Program-made: the position numbers and the translations under genes
Assembly (NCBI GenBank): GCA_963556255.1
Contig: OY744605.1
Coordinates: 84,953,021 to 85,017,020 of the forward strand
Length of the DNA: 64,000 nucleotides
Reading direction: 5' to 3'
DNA from: Allolobophora icterica
Lineage: Eukaryota; Annelida; Clitellata; Crassiclitellata; Lumbricidae
In this document: piece by piece, positions 57,291 to 64,000 of the stretch
Position numbering within the stretch: the first letter of the stretch is position 1
How the letters are laid out: each line of letters starts with the position of its first letter
Notes under the pieces: model-generated
What the model was told of the DNA's origin: nothing
What the model saw: only the letters and a program-made list of their open reading frames with translations
Databases searched by the model: none

Positions 57291-57893
57291 ATGACTCAGT
57301 ACACAAACTTCTCTGTTAATATTTCAGAAGGACAAAAAGACAAGATTAAACGAGCGCTCGAAGCGGGAGCGGATGGTGTTAGTATTAGACTATCTCACGA
57401 TGATCTAGAGGGAGACCACGTTTTAGCTTTTACGAAATCGCAAATTAAGAAAGCGGCGAAAGCTTGTGAGAAAGGGACTGGTGTGACGATCAAAATGAGT
57501 AAAACGCAATTAGTTCACAACGCGAAAGTCGAGGGTGGTTTTATCGGAGCTCTATTACCATTTCTAGCTACTGCTGGAAAATTTCTTCTTTCTAGCGTAC
57601 TGCCTGGTTTAGCACAAGGCGCTTTAAGCGGATTAGGTTCAGCAGCTACTTCGAAAATTATCGATAAAATAAGCGGATCGGGAGTAGTGTACATTAACAA
57701 AGGCGGCCTGGCTTGTAAAGTAAGACCGGATGGAAATGGGTTGTATCTGTCTCCGTGGTCGAAAGGCAGTTCGGTGGGATCGGGATTGTATATGAAAACG
57801 GGTAGCGGGTTGTATATGAAAACGGGTAGCGGGCTTATACTAGGCCCTAATTCGCCTTTCCAAAATATTCCGATTCTCGGTATGTTGCTTTAA
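57291..57893 (+). CDS. Hydrophobic minor virion protein (adenovirus pX/VI-like)
   Basis: 200 aa. Residues 1-75 form a small basic alpha/beta region (GQKDKIKRALEAGADGVSIR, then KSQIKKAAKACEKG). Residues 82-125 are glycine-rich and hydrophobic (GGFIGALLPFLATAGKFLL), suited to membrane interaction. The C-terminus repeats GSGLYMKT, encoded by a 24-bp tandem duplication, and ends GPNSPFQNIPILGMLL. A protein of this plan is usual in Polinton/adintovirus virion gene blocks. Comparison to adenovirus pX or pVI is an inference. TATATATAAAATG at the start supports the chosen ATG. Confidence 0.82.
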   Translation: MTQYTNFSVNISEGQKDKIKRALEAGADGVSIRLSHDDLEGDHVLAFTKSQIKKAAKACEKGTGVTIKMSKTQLVHNAKVEGGFIGALLPFLATAGKFLLSSVLPGLAQGALSGLGSAATSKIIDKISGSGVVYINKGGLACKVRPDGNGLYLSPWSKGSSVGSGLYMKTGSGLYMKTGSGLILGPNSPFQNIPILGMLL

Positions 57894-57915
57894 AAATAAT
57901 CCTCGTATAAATAAA

Positions 57916-58320
57916 ATGTCGGGATTCAACAGACCTATCCATAAATTTATAACGAGACCCACTCGTCGGATCGAAGTTAGAACCCAACCGAAAGAGGTAC
58001 GCTGGACGTTAAAAAAAGTAACGCATACACCCTGCAGACAACTGGGTGGACTAAGATGGGAGATTTTTGCGCAACAACTGATAACGATTCAACCTAGAGA
58101 AACAGCTACAGTAGCGCTAGGACTAGGTGTTCGAATGACAAAAGGATCGTGTCTTGTTTCGCTTAGACAGGAAATCGAAGCGAGTCTACGAGATGGAGCC
58201 GTTACCGGACAAGTAGAAGACATCGAAATTAATATTCAAAACGACTCGGGTTCCGTAGTTAGTATAATCGAAGGCGATTCGTTATGTTTCGTTAATTACC
58301 GCAAATATATCTCAGCTTAA
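57916..58320 (+). CDS. dUTPase-fold protein
   Basis: 134 aa. After a basic N-terminus (TRPTRRIEVRTQPKEVRW) the segment ITIQPRETATVALGLGVRM resembles the core beta structure of trimeric dUTPases. So does the later DIEINIQNDSGSVVSIIEGD stretch. I do not see the complete five-motif active site: there is no clear PRSG or Gly-rich C-terminal P-loop motif. Enzyme activity is therefore doubtful and a structural role is possible. The gene starts 23 bp after the pX-like gene with TATAAATAAAATG. Confidence 0.75.
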   Translation: MSGFNRPIHKFITRPTRRIEVRTQPKEVRWTLKKVTHTPCRQLGGLRWEIFAQQLITIQPRETATVALGLGVRMTKGSCLVSLRQEIEASLRDGAVTGQVEDIEINIQNDSGSVVSIIEGDSLCFVNYRKYISA

Positions 58321-58347
58321 AAATAATATCCTATAATTATAAAAAGA

Positions 58348-58926
58348 ATGGATAACGAATACGCGCAAGGAGAAAACAGGGGCGTTTACCGCGCCAATGC
58401 TTTCCGATGGGAGGGAATCACTGAAATTCGAGATGAGATCGAGTACGAGCTTGAAAAAAGAGAGATTCTAGGTGAAAAGTATCGTAAAGGCATTAGGATT
58501 ATCAACGTAGTAGACGACATATCGGCTCTAGTCGCGTTGGGCTTAAGCGCTTCATCGATCGCGGTTCTGTCTACGATAGTCGCGGCACCTATCGCGGTGG
58601 GTCTACAAGGACTGGCGGTTGGAGCGGGTGTTTTCAACGCGATCGGGCGTGCGATCAACAGAAAGCTCGCGATAAAGGCGGAGAAGAACGAAAAGATTAA
58701 AACATTGGCCGAAGCAAAACTCAACACGATCAGTGACTACATCTCGAGAGCTTTGGAAGACGACTATATTTCAATCGAGGAACACTCGTTAATTCTAAAC
58801 GAATGCGTGAAATTTAACGAAATGAAAGAAGAAATCAGAAAATCGAGAAATAGTCGAGAAACTATAGCCGAGTCGTTGAAGGACGCGTTTGTGAAATCGG
58901 AGAAAAACGTAGAACGTAAAACATAA
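58348..58926 (+). CDS. Two-helix membrane protein of Polinton gene block
   Basis: 192 aa. Residues 1-50 are charged and helical. Residues 52-100 are strongly hydrophobic in two runs (SALVALGLSASSIAVLSTIV, and PIAVGLQGLAVGAGVF), which suggests a membrane hairpin. The rest is a charged helical bundle. The layout resembles SLATT-type membrane proteins but I cannot assign the family. It may sit in a virion or host membrane. A 3' tail of GTAAAACATAAAAC-type short repeats (58915-58978) follows the stop. Confidence 0.78.
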   Translation: MDNEYAQGENRGVYRANAFRWEGITEIRDEIEYELEKREILGEKYRKGIRIINVVDDISALVALGLSASSIAVLSTIVAAPIAVGLQGLAVGAGVFNAIGRAINRKLAIKAEKNEKIKTLAEAKLNTISDYISRALEDDYISIEEHSLILNECVKFNEMKEEIRKSRNSRETIAESLKDAFVKSEKNVERKT

Positions 58927-58978
58927 AACGTAGAACATAGAACATAAACGTAAAACATAAAACATAAAACGTAAAAAA
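58910..58978. repeat. AACGTAAAACAT/AACGTAGAACAT short tandem repeats
   Basis: Seven to eight diverged copies of a 7-12 bp unit (AAAACGTA, GAACATA) begin within the last codons of the membrane protein and fill the intergenic space. Confidence 0.75.
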
Positions 58979-59001
58979 TCACGTTCATCCCATATCAATG
59001 G

Positions 59002-59029
59002 TTTAACGCGTGTTCCAAAACGTGTTAAA
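59002..59029. terminator. Hairpin between membrane-protein and 306-aa genes
   Basis: TTTAACGCG (59002-59010) can pair with CGTGTTAAA (59021-59029), eight Watson-Crick pairs and one G-T, loop 10 nt. Weaker than the other hairpins. Confidence 0.35.
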
Positions 59030-59051
59030 ACATTATACCACCAATTTAAAA

Positions 59052-59972
59052 ATGTCATTTCTAAAGATTAACGATCCCACCAAAAGAGACTTTATCGTTG
59101 AAGAGTTTCTGAAGACGAAGAAAAATATTCAACGAGATTATTTATCGGAGAAACTAGGCGATATAGGATTGCAGCGAGATTTGGTAAAGTTGTACAAGCC
59201 GATCGTCGACTCACAATCGACGATATCGAAAGAACAAAACGCTTTGTTGTCTACTATTAAGGAAAACTCAGCAGCCGCTCTAAAAGCGCTTCCTGCATCG
59301 ATATCGTCGTCGTTAAAAGCCATACAGTTTCCACAGTATCCCTCGATAGAGGCTTACGAGGATCCTGTAGAAGACGTTAGAATGTTAGAATTAGGAGACG
59401 TGGCAACGAAATACTTGTCCCAATACGCTTCTAATAAAAAGTCTACCGATACGACGTTCGGTCTAAATTCAAAGAAAGACGGGAAATTTTATATCGGAGA
59501 CACACGCGTATCGTTCCAGAACGACGATATAATAGTCGGAGAGAAGACTTATACAGGTACTCCAGGACTTTGGGAGCTAGTGACTATGGCTAAACCGAAC
59601 AGTTCGATTTACGACGATAACGATATGTCCGATTACGTCGAGATTCTAGACGCGACGAATGCTATGAGACAACCTAACAATCCGAGTAAACCGAAATCGT
59701 CTAGAAGCTCTAAGTATCGAAACATCATTAAACCGATATGGGAACTGAAGTCTGGAAAACAGACGCCGAAGACGGGTAAAGGAGTCGTCGTAATTCCACA
59801 AGATCTGAATGCTTTAGTAGAAATGTTGAGTCTACGTCTCGCTAGCTACGGCGCGGGTAATACGGGAGTGAGAAACGAGATCGTTGGTATATGCGATGAA
59901 CTATTAAGACAAAAAGTTATCGGCAAAGAACAGTATAAAAACTTAATGTTGCGATTATATAAAAAACTTTGA
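59052..59972 (+). CDS. Conserved-type Polinton protein, 306 aa, unknown function
   Basis: I chose ATG 59052 because it follows CAATTTAAAA, like the other starts. A longer frame begins with a non-ATG codon at 59010. The N-terminal 100 residues are helical, with an SKEQNALLSTIKENSAAALK segment likely to form a coiled coil. The middle has DGKFYIGDTRVSFQNDDIIV and TYTGTPGLWELVTMAKP, a compact alpha/beta domain. A basic linker (KPKSSRSSKYRN) and a helical C-terminus follow. The central GTPGLWEL pattern is one I associate with Polinton-type elements, but no activity is known to me. Confidence 0.8.
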   Translation: MSFLKINDPTKRDFIVEEFLKTKKNIQRDYLSEKLGDIGLQRDLVKLYKPIVDSQSTISKEQNALLSTIKENSAAALKALPASISSSLKAIQFPQYPSIEAYEDPVEDVRMLELGDVATKYLSQYASNKKSTDTTFGLNSKKDGKFYIGDTRVSFQNDDIIVGEKTYTGTPGLWELVTMAKPNSSIYDDNDMSDYVEILDATNAMRQPNNPSKPKSSRSSKYRNIIKPIWELKSGKQTPKTGKGVVVIPQDLNALVEMLSLRLASYGAGNTGVRNEIVGICDELLRQKVIGKEQYKNLMLRLYKKL

Positions 59973-59989
59973 AGAGTTACGGTTGTGTG

Positions 59990-60017
59990 ATTCTGTAACT
60001 CGCTTTAGTTACAGAAT
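59990..60017. terminator. Perfect 11-bp hairpin between convergent genes
   Basis: ATTCTGTAACT (59990-60000) and AGTTACAGAAT (60007-60017), loop CGCTTT. It lies 18 bp after the stop of the 306-aa gene and 6 bp before the stop of the convergent acidic-repeat gene. It can serve both transcripts. Confidence 0.7.
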
Positions 60018-60022
60018 ATCGT

Positions 60023-60583
60023 TTACATTAATGTCGTTGTCGTAAAGACCTCCCATATTTCATCGTTCATACGGTCATGAAACGCAACCTTCGCCGTGAG
60101 ATACCTCTTTTCCAAGCTATTGAGCTTGTTCTTAAGGTCGTGAATGATCGACTCGAATTCATTAGCAACGATCTTTTTGGTAAGCTCATCCGAGTCGTAA
60201 TCCGAGATCTCTTCAGTATTATTCTCCACGTTAGAGACTACTTTAATGTAGTGGCAGTCGCTACACTCGCTATCGCTATACTCGCTATCGCTACACTCGC
60301 TGTCGCTACACTCGCTGTCGCTACACTCGCTGTCGCTACACTCGCTGTCGCTATACTCGCTGTCGCTATACTCGCTGTCGCTATACTCGCTGTCGCTATA
60401 CTCGCTGTCGCTATACTCGCTACATTCTGAAGCGTCTCCGACTAGGTCGAAAACGTCGGTTACGAATTCACTACAAGCGTCTTTCACTTCGGAAATAAAA
60501 AGGGATATAATCTTTGCGTTATTAGAAGCCAGAGTTAAAAATGAGCCGGTCGATTTTTCAACATATTCTTCGTAGGAATCCAT
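60023..60583 (-). CDS. Acidic Ser-Asp-Glu repeat protein
   Basis: 186 aa from ATG 60583, chosen because GAATATAAA directly precedes it. The frame is open 24 codons further. Residues 1-55 form a helical region. The middle consists of about a dozen 5-residue units SDSEY or SDSEC (15-bp DNA repeats, 60254-60425) in which the last residue switches between Tyr and Cys by one base. The C-terminal 75 residues are helical and charged. The acidic tract is rich in possible CK2 phosphorylation sites. Function unknown. A histone- or core-binding role is only a guess. Confidence 0.7.
   Translation of the reverse strand: MDSYEEYVEKSTGSFLTLASNNAKIISLFISEVKDACSEFVTDVFDLVGDASECSEYSDSEYSDSEYSDSEYSDSEYSDSECSDSECSDSECSDSECSDSEYSDSECSDCHYIKVVSNVENNTEEISDYDSDELTKKIVANEFESIIHDLKNKLNSLEKRYLTAKVAFHDRMNDEIWEVFTTTTLM
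60254..60425 (-). repeat. 15-bp coding minisatellite, about 11-12 units
   Basis: Units of the type CTGTCGCTACACTCG alternate between ACACTCG and ATACTCG. Third-base and Tyr/Cys changes cluster in runs, which indicates repeated unit duplication. Confidence 0.9.
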
Positions 60584-60697
60584 TTTATATTCTCGTGTTG
60601 TTTTTATATTAACAGGAGAATATAAATAAACATTCGTAATTCTAACATCGAACAATCCAGTTCTGGATATAAAAACTTAATATTGTGATTATAAAAC

Positions 60698-61184
60698 ATG
60701 CTCGTCATCGCTAATAGAAGAATTAAGAGAAAACACGTTATAGGAGGAGCGGGAATAATGGATACTATTACGGGAGTTTTTGAAGAAGCTCTTCACTTCG
60801 GATGTCGGTAAACGAGCCGCATCGTCCGCCCTTAGCGCGGGTAAAGACGCCGCGAGAGAGTTGGCTAAAAAGGCGCTACAAGTTGGAAAGAATACAGCCG
60901 TAGAGGCGGGTAAACGCTTCGTGGATAAAGCCGCGGCTAAACTCTTAGCTTCCTTAGCACTAGCGCCTCACGTAGTCGAAAACCAAAAGGTTGAAACGAT
61001 ACCAACGCTTACGCAATCGAATGCGGCTCTCTTAGCACGGCTAATCGATAACGATGCAGGAACTACTGATATTAATAAGATACTAGCCGGTGATGGACTT
61101 TCTTCGAATGCCGTGTCCATTCGAGATCTAGTGCGTAGTCTCAACAACAATAACAAAAATGGAGCTGGATTGAAACTCGCGTGA
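60698..61184 (+). pseudogene. Basic core-like protein gene with a +1 frame break
   Basis: ATG 60698 (after ATTATAAAAC) opens a frame with ANRRIKRKHVIGGAGIMD that stops at 60811. From 60780 the +1 frame continues as a 134-residue Ala/Lys-rich protein (KRAASSALSAGKDAARELAK, then NKILAGDGLSSNAVSIRDLV). The two overlap at a T5 run near 60777-60781. The longer part has no ATG of its own before 61000. I infer a single gene encoding a basic, Gly/Ala-rich virion core protein just upstream of the capsid gene. It is broken by one inserted base, by an assembly indel, or read by +1 frameshifting. Confidence 0.65.
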
Positions 61185-61213
61185 GTTTAAATAAATAATC
61201 TTTAGTAATTAAA

Positions 61214-62503
61214 ATGCAATCGAATATTCTAAACATTACAGCACCCTCAGAGGTCGACGAAGGAATCGAAAAATACGAATGGCATGAATACGAACCAGCA
61301 GCGAGAACGACTTTTAACACACCCGGTGAGATTCGCATAAATATCGAAACTCAAGATCTATTTTGCCATCCCGCCGAATCTTACCTGCTTTTCGAAGGTA
61401 GGCTAGTCAAAGCGGATGGAACGGCGTACGCTAATGCTAACGCTATAGCCCTCGCGAATAATGGACTCTTGCATCTTTTCAGGCAAATCGCGTATTCCCT
61501 ATCGAATCAAGATATCGAAACGGTATTTCACCCGGGACAAGCAACTACGATGCTTGGTTTGCTTAAATATCCGGACGACTTCGCTAAAGCGCAAGGTCTT
61601 AATCAATTATGGTGCAAAGATACTGCAGCAACCGCGGTTATAGCGGAAAACGCGGGTTTCGCGACTCGTCAAGGGTATCTTATTCAAAAACCAACGGCTA
61701 AGGGAACGTTTAGTTTCGTCGTGCCCCTTAAACATATTTTCGGATTCTGCGAGGATTACGATAAAATAGTGTACGGTTTTAAGCACACGCTAACGATGGT
61801 TCGCAAATCGGACAACGACGCTATTTTTAGAATCGGTACAGTAGATGCTGGGAAAGTCGACGTTGAGAAAATCTCGTGGTTTATGCCGCACGTTATTCCC
61901 GCGGATATGGAGAAGATGCAGTTGTACAAAACTATCGAATCGAAAGCATCGGTACCCGTTGCATATCGAGCGCGTCAATGCGATACAATAGGGGTTCCTC
62001 AATCGACTACTTTTAGCTGGCGTCTTAGCGTCAAGACGGCTCCGGAAAAACCTAGGTGGATAGTCGTCGGATTTCAAACCGCTCGAAGCGACGGCAACCA
62101 AGAACATAACCCCTCGATTTTCGATCATTGCAACCTCAAAAACATGTACGTGATGATGAATCAAGAGAGATATCCGGCGGTCGACTACGATCTATCGTTT
62201 CCCAACCAGAAATTTTCGAGAGCTTATAGAGACGCGGCGTCGTTCAGCGAAAAGTTCTACGGAATGGATCCGTTGATTACGCAAAGCAACATCACTCCAG
62301 CCGATTACAAAGATCTATATCCGCTCATAGTTTTCGATGTTAGTAAACAGTCGGAAAGACTGAAATCGTCGGTCGTCGATATCCAAATCAAAGCTACTTT
62401 CAACGCTCAGGTTCCAGCTGATACCCAAGGTTACGCGGTTATAATTTCGGATAAGTTGCTAAACTTCCAGTCAGATGGACAGAAGATGAGCGTAGTGTAC
62501 TAA
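61214..62503 (+). CDS. Major capsid protein (double jelly-roll)
   Basis: 429 aa, intact. No enzymatic motif; long alternating hydrophobic strands suit a double jelly-roll. Marker segments are QIAYSLSNQDIETVFHPGQA (91-110), SFVVPLKHIFGFCEDYDKIV (167-186), RWIVVGFQTAR (281-291) and NPSIFDHCNL (299-308), the last two typical of Polinton capsid proteins. Trimers of such proteins form the hexagonal shell of icosahedral virions. The size is slightly below the 450-650 aa seen in many relatives. It follows the core-like gene by 30 bp. Confidence 0.88.
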   Translation: MQSNILNITAPSEVDEGIEKYEWHEYEPAARTTFNTPGEIRINIETQDLFCHPAESYLLFEGRLVKADGTAYANANAIALANNGLLHLFRQIAYSLSNQDIETVFHPGQATTMLGLLKYPDDFAKAQGLNQLWCKDTAATAVIAENAGFATRQGYLIQKPTAKGTFSFVVPLKHIFGFCEDYDKIVYGFKHTLTMVRKSDNDAIFRIGTVDAGKVDVEKISWFMPHVIPADMEKMQLYKTIESKASVPVAYRARQCDTIGVPQSTTFSWRLSVKTAPEKPRWIVVGFQTARSDGNQEHNPSIFDHCNLKNMYVMMNQERYPAVDYDLSFPNQKFSRAYRDAASFSEKFYGMDPLITQSNITPADYKDLYPLIVFDVSKQSERLKSSVVDIQIKATFNAQVPADTQGYAVIISDKLLNFQSDGQKMSVVY

Positions 62504-62557
62504 TCATCTGTATGAAAAATGTATTTCATGTTTAAAGACAATCTTGTAGTATATAAA

Positions 62558-62779
62558 ATGAAGCTGCCAGAATTACACAAGTTAGCGAAAGAGAATAAGA
62601 TTAAAGGTGTCGCTCATCTCAACAAACCGGAATTGGTAGAGCTGCTGATCAAGAAAGGATTGATTCCTGAGGACAACTCCTTGGTAGGTAAACCGAAATT
62701 AACGAGAAAAGAATATCTGAAAGAATATTGGAAAGATCGTCGAAAAGAATATAATGACGATGGTTATACGATAGATTGA
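62558..62779 (+). CDS. HeH/SAP-like DNA-binding protein, N-terminal part
   Basis: 73 aa from ATG 62558, which follows GTAGTATATAAA. Residues 1-36 (MKLPELHKLAKENKIKGVAH, then LNKPELVELLIKKGLI) form a helix-extended-helix motif of the SAP/HeH/Rho-N type, which binds nucleic acid. A basic linker (YWKDRRKEYNDD) follows before the stop. The next frame, 62776-63045, looks like its second domain, so I regard the gene as frame-broken near 62760-62776. Confidence 0.72.
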   Translation: MKLPELHKLAKENKIKGVAHLNKPELVELLIKKGLIPEDNSLVGKPKLTRKEYLKEYWKDRRKEYNDDGYTID

Positions 62780-63045
62780 ATGGTATCAGAAACAACCCGA
62801 AACGAGTCGTTATTTTTGACTTGGAAACGGGTGAGACCATCGAGTATTCGTCGATGCACAGAGCGGCTAAAGCTCACAGAGAAAACGCCCGTTTAATATC
62901 GTATTATAACGGAAAAGTATGGAGAAACAGATACGAAATTACGGTGTACGACGGAATCTACGAGATCGATAAAGAGACTTCGAGAGCATACGATGAAACT
63001 ATCGATGCAGTCGCACACCCAAGCGAAGAGTCTTCTCGACAATGA
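62776..63045 (+). pseudogene. Second domain of the HeH/SAP protein, frame-shifted
   Basis: About 89 codons open with no usable ATG near the start. The sequence IRNNPKRVVIFDLETGETIE, followed by SSMHRAAKAHRENARLISYY and GKVWRNRYEI, resembles the short NUMOD1-type DNA-binding modules found beside homing endonucleases. It overlaps the stop of the preceding gene in another frame. The likeliest reading is one two-domain DNA-binding protein with a small indel in its linker. Confidence 0.65.
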
Positions 63046-63063
63046 TAAGATTTCTACATTTTT

Positions 63064-63099
63064 AGAAACCTATCGTTTGTATACACGCGATAGGTTTCT
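63064..63099. terminator. Perfect 12-bp hairpin between convergent genes
   Basis: AGAAACCTATCG (63064-63075) and CGATAGGTTTCT (63088-63099), loop 12 nt. It sits 18 bp after the stop of the plus-strand frame and 23 bp before the stop of the minus-strand fibre gene. This is the same arrangement as at 59990. Confidence 0.7.
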
Positions 63100-63122
63100 A
63101 CAGTTAAAGTTACGGACTTAGT

Positions 63123-64000
63123 TTATGGTCGTAAGAATGCCGCTGAAAAGTCTCTAGCTATTATGTTTGTGGCGATGGACGAATAAACGAATATCTCGAG
63201 GTAATCGGTACCGGTTAGAAAAACTATGGTACTACCGGTTGAATTGTTATGCGCAATTCCCGTACCCCCTCCGCCCGCAATTTGCATATGCGACACCCCG
63301 TTTTTATACAGGAAGACGTTAGCAAAAGCGGTATTACTCGCGCTACAAAATTCTATGTACGTCGTAACGATATAGTATCCGGCTTTACCAGGAGTGAAAC
63401 GAGTCGGTCCTGTACTGTTATCACTACTATCGGTATTGAATCTTACTCTATCGAAAGAAACTATTGTGTGAGTTGCAGCGAGTAGGGCTTGGTGAGATAT
63501 AGTGTAAACGCTAAAGGCGGGTCCGACTGCAGTCGTATCAACATATTTTTTAGTCGCTGCATCGCCATCACCGCCGGGATCGCGTAGGCCTGTAATGTAA
63601 GCACCATGCATAAAGATGGGCTTATACACATTTATTTTAGACTGATCCGTCGACTTAACCATCTCTAAGGCGGTTTCATTATTTATTCTAAAACTGAATC
63701 CATCAGTCGATTGCGATATAATCGGTTGGTTTAATCGACCTTCTATTTTATTCGTTGTATTTCCTAAAAATATAATAAAAGCTTTATTTCCAACCAAATC
63801 CTTACATCCCATCCTCCGCGTAAGCTCCCTACCGATGCTTAAGAGTAAGTCGCCAGTCATGGTATCACCGGTTTTAGACACTTTTAGATTATCGTTGGAC
63901 GGTACATCGGCGCGATTCGTTAACAAATCTATGGCTTGTCCCCGACTTAGAGCCTCATCCATTCCCGCTGTCGAAGTATTCGTTGTAGGTAAACCTTTTA
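63123..64000 (-). CDS. Tail-fibre-like protein with C1q/TNF-like head (5' end outside window)
   Basis: The frame runs open through the right edge, so the N-terminus is missing. The ATG at 63962 is internal, since codons upstream are open and in the same style. Counting from it, KTGDTMTGDL (30-39) and ITGLRDP...DAATKKYVD (124-143) are the shaft motifs of bacteriophage tail fibres. Residues 147-279 form a compact beta domain (VSFDRVRFNTDSSDNSTGPT, RFTPGKAGYYIVTTYIEF, FANVFLYKNG) with the pattern of C1q/TNF-like heads, ending in the usual hydrophobic strand (FSAAFLRP). A receptor-binding fibre on the virion is the natural inference. Confidence 0.82.
   Translation of the reverse strand, partial: KGLPTTNTSTAGMDEALSRGQAIDLLTNRADVPSNDNLKVSKTGDTMTGDLLLSIGRELTRRMGCKDLVGNKAFIIFLGNTTNKIEGRLNQPIISQSTDGFSFRINNETALEMVKSTDQSKINVYKPIFMHGAYITGLRDPGGDGDAATKKYVDTTAVGPAFSVYTISHQALLAATHTIVSFDRVRFNTDSSDNSTGPTRFTPGKAGYYIVTTYIEFCSASNTAFANVFLYKNGVSHMQIAGGGGTGIAHNNSTGSTIVFLTGTDYLEIFVYSSIATNIIARDFSAAFLRP

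Larger units (their letters stand above)
52859..64000. mobile_element. Polinton/Maverick-type virus-like element (right end outside window)
   Basis: The span carries a chromodomain integrase, an A32/FtsK-type packaging ATPase, a double-jelly-roll capsid candidate, a penton-like protein and a parvovirus-like phospholipase A2 protein. Together these mark the Polinton/Maverick (adintovirus-like) group. The left border is set at the 68-76 bp repeats and is uncertain. I could not identify a terminal inverted repeat or the 6-bp target duplication, since the other end is beyond 64000. DNA polymerase B and adenain-type protease, standard in this group, are not in the window. Confidence 0.9.

Noticed and set aside
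58386..58727. 113-aa Leu/Ser/Ala-rich minus-strand protein
   Set aside because: Antisense shadow of the membrane-protein gene, which fits the operon-like block, spacing and start signature better.
59010..59051. Longer start of the 306-aa gene
   Set aside because: The upstream start is a non-ATG codon overlapping the 59002-59029 hairpin. ATG 59052 has the usual AT-rich leader.
60077..60430. 117-aa plus-strand protein with LAVATLAVAI repeats
   Set aside because: Shadow of the acidic repeat gene. The minus frame has flanking non-repeat helical domains and a TATAAAATG start.

Overview
The window is nuclear DNA of an invertebrate animal whose species I cannot name. It is AT-rich and full of trinucleotide, CAGA, GA, TA and TG microsatellites. 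It also holds tRNA-derived SINEs, decayed non-LTR retrotransposons (RTE-, CR1/L2- and I/Jockey-like), piggyBac derivatives and many short inverted-repeat transposons with 8-bp target duplications. I found no convincing single-copy host protein gene. Nearly all long frames in the first 51 kb are LINE remnants or microsatellite translations.

Region 1 (about 1-51 kb) is a patchwork of diverged duplications. Two pairs are clear: 11.1-12.7 kb with 43.4-45.4 kb, and 29.3-34.1 kb with 46.3-49.5 kb. The pairs give 'empty sites' that prove several transposon insertions. The most striking feature here is a recurring two-part motif: an ACACC-led AT-rich box and, 28 bp from its first base, a TATA-like box. 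It occurs at least 30 times on both strands. This is the layout of snRNA-type (PSE + TATA) promoters. At seven loci it is followed, 20-25 bp after the TATA box, by a conserved start block, then a hypervariable stretch of about 20-40 nt, then a conserved block ending in a T run. I read these as candidate short Pol III RNA genes of about 60-90 nt. Region 1 also holds an almost perfectly homogeneous 44-bp satellite (about 67.7 copies, 24.88-27.86 kb) and a 2.17-kb DNA transposon with long inverted repeats and an 8-bp target duplication (13.27-15.44 kb).

Region 2 (51.2-52.75 kb, minus strand) is a 5'-truncated RTE-like LINE with about 500 uninterrupted codons of reverse transcriptase.

Region 3 (about 52.86 kb to the window end) is a Polinton/Maverick-type virus-like element, cut by the right edge. 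A short minus-strand group carries a possible ssDNA-binding-like protein, a DDE integrase with a C-terminal chromodomain, and a zinc-ribbon/phospholipase A2 protein. A plus-strand group carries an A32/FtsK-type packaging ATPase, a penton-like protein, a hydrophobic pX/VI-like minor virion protein, a dUTPase-fold protein, a two-helix membrane protein, a 306-aa conserved-type protein, a basic core-like protein, the double-jelly-roll major capsid protein and a HeH/SAP protein. Two minus-strand genes lie among them: an acidic Ser-Asp repeat protein and a tail-fibre-like protein with a C1q/TNF-like head. No polymerase B or maturation protease gene lies inside the window.

The element is compact. 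Most start codons have an AT-rich TATA-like sequence within about 20 bp upstream, and perfect 11-13 bp hairpins sit just past the 3' ends of gene groups. Three genes (PLA2/integrase junction, core-like protein, HeH/SAP protein) show frame breaks, and the integrase has short D-to-E spacing. The copy is therefore either recently decaying, carries assembly indels, or uses recoding at some sites.
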